Source: Neorhizobium galegae
GTDB lineage: Bacteria > Pseudomonadota > Alphaproteobacteria > Rhizobiales > Rhizobiaceae
Length of the DNA stretch: 64,000 bases
Direction of reading: 5' to 3'
Assembly: GCF_017877135.1 (NCBI RefSeq)
Contig: NZ_JAGIPH010000001.1
Location: 1-64,000, forward strand
Shown: positions 51,115-64,000 of the stretch, piece by piece
How the letters are laid out: each line of letters begins with the position of its first letter
Numbering within the stretch: the stretch's first letter is position 1
Made by a program: the position numbers and the translations under genes
The notes under the pieces: model-generated
Databases searched by the model: none
What the model was told of the DNA's origin: nothing
Seen by the model: the letters and a program-made list of their open reading frames with translations, nothing else

Positions 51115-51603
51115 ATACCCATCCCTTGCAAAATCTTGTCTCAAGACCCTTTTGGGGCCCGTGTGGTCGCCGTCTCCGGCCTCGGCACACATATCAACAT
51201 GCGCAAAACATGGCCCGTTCCGAACTGGAAAGGACCACATAAAGCAGAGGACGCATTCCGATGCGTCATGCGTGCAGCATACCTGTCTTCAACGTGCGTT
51301 TGGAACCTTGTTTGAGGCCAAGTCAGGAACGAGTCGATCCAAACGGGCAAGCCTCACATCGCTTCCGATGAGGGGCCGTTTACTGTTTTACCCCTCGCGC
51401 GTCAAGGCCGAATCCGGAATTAGCCCCCGCATGCCCCGCATCTGCGGCCTTTCGGCGGCTTTTCTGCTCACACAGCCGTGCAAAAGCGGCGCTCAAAATC
51501 ATTAACCACTGGGATTTGCATGGCAAGCCGCTAAGTAAAGTTCAACAGCCGCCGGCTAAACCTTGAGTCGGTTCCACCCCTCCCACCAGGAGACGATGTC
51601 GTC
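51115..51603. other. gene-free region upstream of the str operon
   Basis: A 489-bp divergent gap between rpsL and the small plus-strand gene. Apart from the promoter-like site at 51377-51406 I see no gene, repeat or stable terminator. The implied rpsL leader would be about 260 bases, long enough for post-transcriptional control, but no known leader motif was recognised. Confidence 0.4.
51377..51406 (-). promoter_or_regulatory. putative str-operon promoter
   Basis: On the minus strand CTTGAC at 51401-51406 is the exact rhizobial -35 consensus, followed after 17 to 18 bases by GTAAAC/TAAACG as a weak -10. It lies about 265 bases upstream of rpsL. Confidence 0.45.
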
Positions 51604-51897
51604 ATGATCACCGACCCGGACAACGACAACAAGCACGAAGCCCCGATGGTCTTCATCATCATCGGCAAGGGCTATGAGGCCAAGGACAGCGAAGGCATCG
51701 AATTGCACATTCTCCTGCGCGCGCCCGATGACGACAGCGCGGTGCGCGAGGCGCTGAACGCGCTGTCCGAAGAAGGCTTCATCGAGGCGGATCTCGACCA
51801 GATCGGCATCATGACCGAGGAGCCCGTCGAGGAGCCGCATGCCGCAGCCTATCAGGGTGCGCTTGAAGGCGAGGTCTCGATCATCCGCTTCCAGTAG
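51604..51897 (+). CDS. small conserved-looking hypothetical protein
   Basis: A 97-residue acidic protein with no signal peptide or membrane helix. It begins MITDPDNDNKHEAPM, continues with a beta-strand-like VFIIIGKGYEAKDSEGIELH, and has a helical middle (DSAVREALNALSEEGFIEADL) and a final strand VSIIRFQ. The strand-helix-strand pattern suggests a small ferredoxin-like fold, but I do not recognise a family. AGGAG lies about 11 bases upstream, somewhat far. Its position, alone on the plus strand between two minus-strand translation/transcription clusters, with its own terminator, suggests an independently expressed gene. Confidence 0.72.
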   Translation: MITDPDNDNKHEAPMVFIIIGKGYEAKDSEGIELHILLRAPDDDSAVREALNALSEEGFIEADLDQIGIMTEEPVEEPHAAAYQGALEGEVSIIRFQ

Positions 51898-51933
51898 GCG
51901 CCCTCACCCGCCGCACACCCGAAACCAGACAGC

Positions 51934-51968
51934 AAAAAAGCGCCCGGATCTCTCCAGGCGCTTTTTTT
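51934..51968. terminator. bidirectional terminator
   Basis: AAAAAAGCGCC pairs with GGCGCTTTTTT around a 12-base loop. It ends the small plus-strand gene and backs up rpoC termination on the other strand. Confidence 0.85.
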
Positions 51969-52007
51969 ATTTCTTGAACTTTCTGCCGAAACCGACCGGC
52001 AGACAAA

Positions 52008-52037
52008 CATCCGGCGCGAAAAAAACCGCGCCGGATG
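52008..52037 (-). terminator. hairpin just past rpoC, probable terminator
   Basis: CATCCGGCGCG/CGCGCCGGATG is a perfect 11-bp stem with a loop of about 8 bases, starting 8 bases past the rpoC stop. The minus strand continues TTTGTCT, a weak U-tract. Confidence 0.65.
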
Positions 52038-52044
52038 GATGATG

Positions 52045-56256
<4,212 letters not shown>

Positions 56257-56440
56257 GCCTGTCTCCTTATGGGGCTATCGCCCTCGCTTGCGAGCGTCAT
56301 CGGTCCGTTTGACCCGGGAGGACCGATGCGTCGCCTAAAACGGTCATAGCCGCGAAATGCGGCGAAATTCCCCTGCCCTGCAATCGGAAGCCGCAGGTGG
56401 GGACGGCGCGCGCTCATGAAAGCGCGCGCCCTTTTCCGAT

Positions 56441-60580
<4,140 letters not shown>

Positions 60581-60737
60581 CGTCGCTCCTTCAAAAATTG
60601 CATCCGGGCCTGCAACGGACGGTGTGCGATGGCCAGTCGACCCCGTCGATCATGAGTTGTTCAATCTCGTTTCCGCTCTCGAAGCACCGGCCGGATTGCC
60701 GTCTGCGTCGAGGAGAAACCATCCTCTTGAAGAACCC

Positions 60738-60773
60738 ATTACCCAAAAGCCGTTTCACGGGCTTTTGGGTAAT
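60738..60773 (-). other. 14-bp perfect hairpin between rplL and rpoB
   Basis: ATTACCCAAAAGCC and GGCTTTTGGGTAAT pair perfectly around an 8-base loop. No U-run follows on the minus strand. In other proteobacteria this gap holds an attenuator and an RNase III processing site that lower rpoBC relative to rplJL. This hairpin is a good candidate for the same role. The rest of the gap (60581-60835) has no gene. Confidence 0.6.
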
Positions 60774-60835
60774 CAGTTCCGGTGAAATGGACAACGGGAG
60801 AGGGCTGACAAGCCCTCCCCCATCGCATTTCGATA

Positions 60836-61210
<375 letters not shown>

Positions 61211-61279
61211 TTTACAACTTCCTTAATAGATGTTCGGTTCGAAACGAACGGGTTAGGGTATGAACAGCGAAAAACCGCC

Positions 61280-61798
61280 TTACGCGGCTTCGTCCTTCTT
61301 TGCATAGGCCGCAAACACGCGGGCAAGCTGAGCTGCCGGTGCTGCCACAACGCCTGCGATGCGGGTTGCCGGGGTCTGAATCATGCCCAGCAGCTTTGCA
61401 CGCAGTTCGTCCAGCGAAGGCAGGGTCGCAAGCGACTTGACTGCATCGGCGGACAACGTGGTTGTTCCCATGGCGCCGCCGAGGACAACGATCTTGTCGT
61501 TGGTCTTGGCGAAATCCATGACGACCTTCGGAGCCACAATCGGATCATTGCTGAATGCAATCAGCGTCTGACCCTTGAAGAGATCGGTGATCCCTTCGGC
61601 TTCCGTGCCCTGAAGAGCGATCTTGGCCAGGCGGTTCTTCGCGACTTTGACGGTGCCGCCAGCAGCGCGCATTTTCGAACGGAAGTCGTTCATCTGCGCA
61701 ACTGTGACACCAGCATAGTGGGCCACGACAACCGAACCGGAAGCCTTGAAGACTTCGTTCAGCTCCGTGACGAATTCGCGTTTTTCCGCTCTTTCCAC
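61280..61798 (-). CDS. rplJ: 50S ribosomal protein L10
   Basis: A 172-residue L10, the stalk base. The start is a GTG at 61798 ([17 protein letters not shown]) with GGAG 7 bases upstream. A longer frame to 61936 covers leader sequence. [14 protein letters not shown] binds 23S rRNA, and the C-terminal helix ([20 protein letters not shown]) holds L7/L12 dimers. The 341-bp upstream leader probably mediates L10 autoregulation. Confidence 0.97.
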   Translation of the reverse strand: MERAEKREFVTELNEVFKASGSVVVAHYAGVTVAQMNDFRSKMRAAGGTVKVAKNRLAKIALQGTEAEGITDLFKGQTLIAFSNDPIVAPKVVMDFAKTNDKIVVLGGAMGTTTLSADAVKSLATLPSLDELRAKLLGMIQTPATRIAGVVAAPAAQLARVFAAYAKKDEAA

Positions 61799-62139
61799 TG
61801 TCTGTCTCCAGTTGATGGGACCGCAATCCTGCAGGCCCCACCGGGTTTGCCTTTGCCTCAAGGGATCCCTGTTACAGATCCCAAGCGACGCTTGAGGATC
61901 CTGTCCCCTCCGGATGGACCAAAAATCCAACCGCAAGGCGAATAAGGCTCGAACCGAACTTCAAGACGTCATCAGACGTTTAAATACCGGATCTTACCCG
62001 TCTCATGCAGGCGACTATTAAGGCCGTGAGGCCGCCCGCAATCTCGGACAGGAGTGCCAGGTTTTGACACCGGGCATTTCCGGCCCCGAAAGGCCGGAAA
62101 CTGTTCGGAGCAGAGCCAGATGCCCTGCTCAATTCAAAA
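61799..62139 (-). promoter_or_regulatory. rplJ leader region, candidate L10-binding leader
   Basis: The 341-bp gap between rplA and rplJ has no gene. Near rplJ the minus strand can form GGGATCTG...GGGATCCC-type pairings and GGATCCTCAAGCG, and near rplA there is a 9-bp hairpin TTTCCGGCC/GGCCGGAAA (62077-62100) without a U-tract. An autoregulatory RNA leader bound by the L10-L12 complex is known at this site in many bacteria. I infer it from position and did not model its fold. Confidence 0.4.
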
Positions 62140-62835
62140 TCAGGCCGTTACCGTCGAAGGCTCGACGCGCACACCCGGACCCATGGTCGAGGAGAGTGCG
62201 ACGCGCTTCAGGTAGTTGCCCTTGGCACCGGCCGGCTTCGCCTTGATGACGGCGTCGGCAAATGCCTTGATGTTTTCTTCCAGAGCCTTGGCGTCGAAGG
62301 AAGCCTTGCCGATACCGGCATGGATGATACCAGCCTTCTCGACGCGGAACTCGACAGCACCGCCCTTGGATGCCTTGACGGCGCCGGCGACGTCCATGGT
62401 CACGGTGCCGACCTTCGGGTTCGGCATCATGCCACGCGGACCGAGAACCTTACCGAGACGACCGACGAGCGGCATCATGTCCGGGGTCGCGATGCAGCGA
62501 TCGAAGTCGATCTTGCCGCCCTGGACGATTTCCAAAAGGTCTTCGGCGCCGACGATGTCTGCACCGGCAGCCTTGGCTTCGTCAGCCTTGGCGCCACGGG
62601 CGAAGACGGCGACGCGAACGTCACGGCCGGTGCCGTTCGGCAGGTTGACCACGCCGCGAACCATCTGGTCTGCGTGACGCGGATCGACGCCGAGGTTCAT
62701 GGCGATTTCGACGGTTTCGTCGAACTTGGCCGTTGCACGGTCCTTGACCAGCGCGATTGCGTCGGAAAGAGCAATCAGCTTGGTGGGATCGATGCCTTCA
62801 CGGCCCTTCTGAATACGCTTTGCAAGCTTTGCCAT
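62140..62835 (-). CDS. rplA: 50S ribosomal protein L1
   Basis: A 231-residue L1 of the mobile stalk and E site. [34 protein letters not shown] and [20 protein letters not shown] are family landmarks. The ATG at 62835 lies 2 bases after the rplK stop. An ATG two codons earlier overlaps rplK and is less likely. Confidence 0.98.
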   Translation of the reverse strand: MAKLAKRIQKGREGIDPTKLIALSDAIALVKDRATAKFDETVEIAMNLGVDPRHADQMVRGVVNLPNGTGRDVRVAVFARGAKADEAKAAGADIVGAEDLLEIVQGGKIDFDRCIATPDMMPLVGRLGKVLGPRGMMPNPKVGTVTMDVAGAVKASKGGAVEFRVEKAGIIHAGIGKASFDAKALEENIKAFADAVIKAKPAGAKGNYLKRVALSSTMGPGVRVEPSTVTA

Positions 62836-62837
62836 GA

Positions 62838-63269
62838 TCAAGCCACCACTTCCAGGCCCATGGAGCGGGCGGAGCCCTCAACCATCAGCATTGCGCCTTC
62901 GATGTCGGCAGCGTTGAGATCCTTCATCTTGGCTTCGGCGATCGTGCGCACCTGAGCCTTGGTGATGGAGCCGGCCTTGCCGCCCTTGCCGGGGGTCTTG
63001 GAACCGGAGGTGATCTTCGCTTCCTTCTTCAGCCAGTAGGTAACCGGCGGCTGCTTCATCGCAAACGTGAAGGACTTGTCCTGGTAATAGGTAATGACGA
63101 CCGGGATCGGCATACCCTTTTCCATTTCCTGCGTGGCGGCGTTGAACGCCTTGCAGAATTCCATGATGTTGATGCCGCGCTGACCAAGGGCCGGGCCGAT
63201 CGGCGGGGACGGGTTGGCCGATCCTGCCTTGACCTGGAGCTTGAGCTGGCCTGCTACTTTTTTAGCCAT
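62838..63269 (-). CDS. rplK: 50S ribosomal protein L11
   Basis: A 143-residue L11 of the GTPase-associated centre. [20 protein letters not shown] and the C-terminal domain [20 protein letters not shown] are diagnostic. It is followed immediately by rplA and preceded by nusG after 148 bp, a gap with GC-rich inverted repeats that may hold a terminator or promoter. Confidence 0.98.
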   Translation of the reverse strand: MAKKVAGQLKLQVKAGSANPSPPIGPALGQRGINIMEFCKAFNAATQEMEKGMPIPVVITYYQDKSFTFAMKQPPVTYWLKKEAKITSGSKTPGKGGKAGSITKAQVRTIAEAKMKDLNAADIEGAMLMVEGSARSMGLEVVA

Positions 63270-63417
63270 TTCTCTGCCTTTCAGTGAGAACCGGTTGCCC
63301 GGTCCAGATATGCCGGACGAGGCCGGCGGCTGCGGTTGCGTGGTGCGTCTGGTCGGTCCGGCTTAAAAGACCGTCATCCTCCCACGCGGGGTCGGGAAGT
63401 CACCTTCCCGCGTCGTC

Positions 63418-63948
63418 TCAGACCTTCTCGACCTGAGCGTATTCCAGTTCGACCGGCGTTGCGCGACCGAAGATCGACACTTCCACCTTGAGGCGCGAAC
63501 GCTCCTCGTCGACATCCTGAACAATGCCGTTGAACGAGGCGAACGGCCCGTCGGACACGCGAACCTGCTCGCCGATCTCGAACGAGATCGAGGACTTCGG
63601 CCGCTCGACACCTTCCTGGACCTGGCCCAGGATGCGGTCGGCTTCGAAATCCGGGATCGGAACCGGCTTGTTGTCGGATCCGAGGAACCCGGTCACCTTC
63701 GGCGTATTCTTGATGAGGTGATAGGCCTCATCCGTCAGGTTGGCGCGCACCAGCACGTAGCCCGGGAAAAACTTGCGCTCGGCATCGACCTTGCGGCCGC
63801 GGCGAACTTCGACAACCTTTTCCGTCGGCACCAGGATCTTTTCGAACAGATGCTCAAGCCCCTTCTGGCGAGCCTTATGTTCGATATCCTCGGCAACCTT
63901 CTTCTCGAAATTCGAATATGCGTGGACGATGTACCAACGTGCCGCCAT
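63418..63948 (-). CDS. nusG: transcription termination/antitermination protein NusG
   Basis: A 176-residue NusG. The NGN domain (ARWYIVHAYSNFEKKVAED, FFPGYVLVRANLTDEAY) binds the RNA polymerase clamp. The C-terminal KOW domain (GEQVRVSDGPFASFNGIVQD) contacts Rho or S10. The ATG at 63948 is preferred, with GGAG 6 bases upstream. An ATG four codons earlier overlaps that site. secE lies 16 bp upstream. Confidence 0.97.
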   Translation of the reverse strand: MAARWYIVHAYSNFEKKVAEDIEHKARQKGLEHLFEKILVPTEKVVEVRRGRKVDAERKFFPGYVLVRANLTDEAYHLIKNTPKVTGFLGSDNKPVPIPDFEADRILGQVQEGVERPKSSISFEIGEQVRVSDGPFASFNGIVQDVDEERSRLKVEVSIFGRATPVELEYAQVEKV

Positions 63949-63964
63949 CTTCATCTCCACAAAT

Positions 63965-64000
63965 TTAAACGCTGATGCTCAGAACGAGCCGGATGATCCA
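63965..64000 (-). CDS. secE: preprotein translocase subunit SecE, C-terminal end only
   Basis: The last 11 codons and TAA stop of a minus-strand gene cut by the window edge (WIIRLVLSISV). The hydrophobic helix end and its position 16 bp before nusG match the conserved secE-nusG order. The identification rests mainly on context. Confidence 0.6.
   Translation of the reverse strand, partial: WIIRLVLSISV

Overview
The window is GC-rich chromosomal DNA of an alphaproteobacterium, most likely a Rhizobiaceae member (Rhizobium/Agrobacterium type). The evidence is the gene set and its order: a B12-dependent ribonucleotide reductase (nrdJ), a short second FtsZ without a C-terminal tail, an Omp25/RopB-like outer-membrane protein, chemoreceptors with the rhizobial signalling-domain sequence, and the long contiguous block rpsL-rpsG-fusA-tuf-S10-spc-alpha beside rplKAJL-rpoBC. 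Nothing seen contradicts this, but no species can be named from sequence alone.

Layout. 1-1870: the end of a probable integrated element, with a large serine recombinase whose last codons run into a convergent tRNA-Leu(UAA) gene. 2100-12020: a mixed housekeeping and accessory stretch with a small lipoprotein, a single-domain response regulator, WrbA, a CinA-like MoCF-domain protein, a tandem universal stress protein, xanthine phosphoribosyltransferase, a chemoreceptor followed by a free periplasmic Cache/PDC-type protein, a spermidine-synthase-fold protein and a second chemoreceptor. 12289-16564: nrdJ behind predicted NrdR boxes. 16565-17340: a repeat-rich, gene-free stretch. 17341-27328: SDR oxidoreductase, FtsZ2, outer-membrane protein, a cytochrome c with an unusual membrane-domain N-terminal extension, a candidate anti-Shine-Dalgarno small RNA, a DUF1883 protein, the coupled DegP/RarA pair, an LprI-like protein, and two overlapping YdcZ genes opposite a LysR regulator. 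27351-31571: ilvD, the msrPQ methionine sulfoxide reductase system and a YciI-like protein.

31739-51114 is one minus-strand ribosomal supercluster read from rpsL (right) to rplQ (left). Intrinsic terminators and promoter-like sites divide it where the classical str, S10, spc and alpha operons divide: after tuf, between rpsQ and rplN, and between rplO and secY. 51604-51897 is a small plus-strand gene between this block and the next. 52045-64000 holds rpoC, rpoB, rplL, rplJ, rplA, rplK, nusG and the last 11 codons of secE, with a leader before rplJ and a strong hairpin between rplL and rpoB.

No CRISPR array, rRNA gene, complete insertion sequence or phage structural gene was found. The observations most worth following are the candidate small RNA at 21398-21527, the helically phased NrdR boxes upstream of nrdJ, the recombinase/tRNA overlap, the cytochrome c/membrane fusion and the terminator-promoter partition of the ribosomal cluster.
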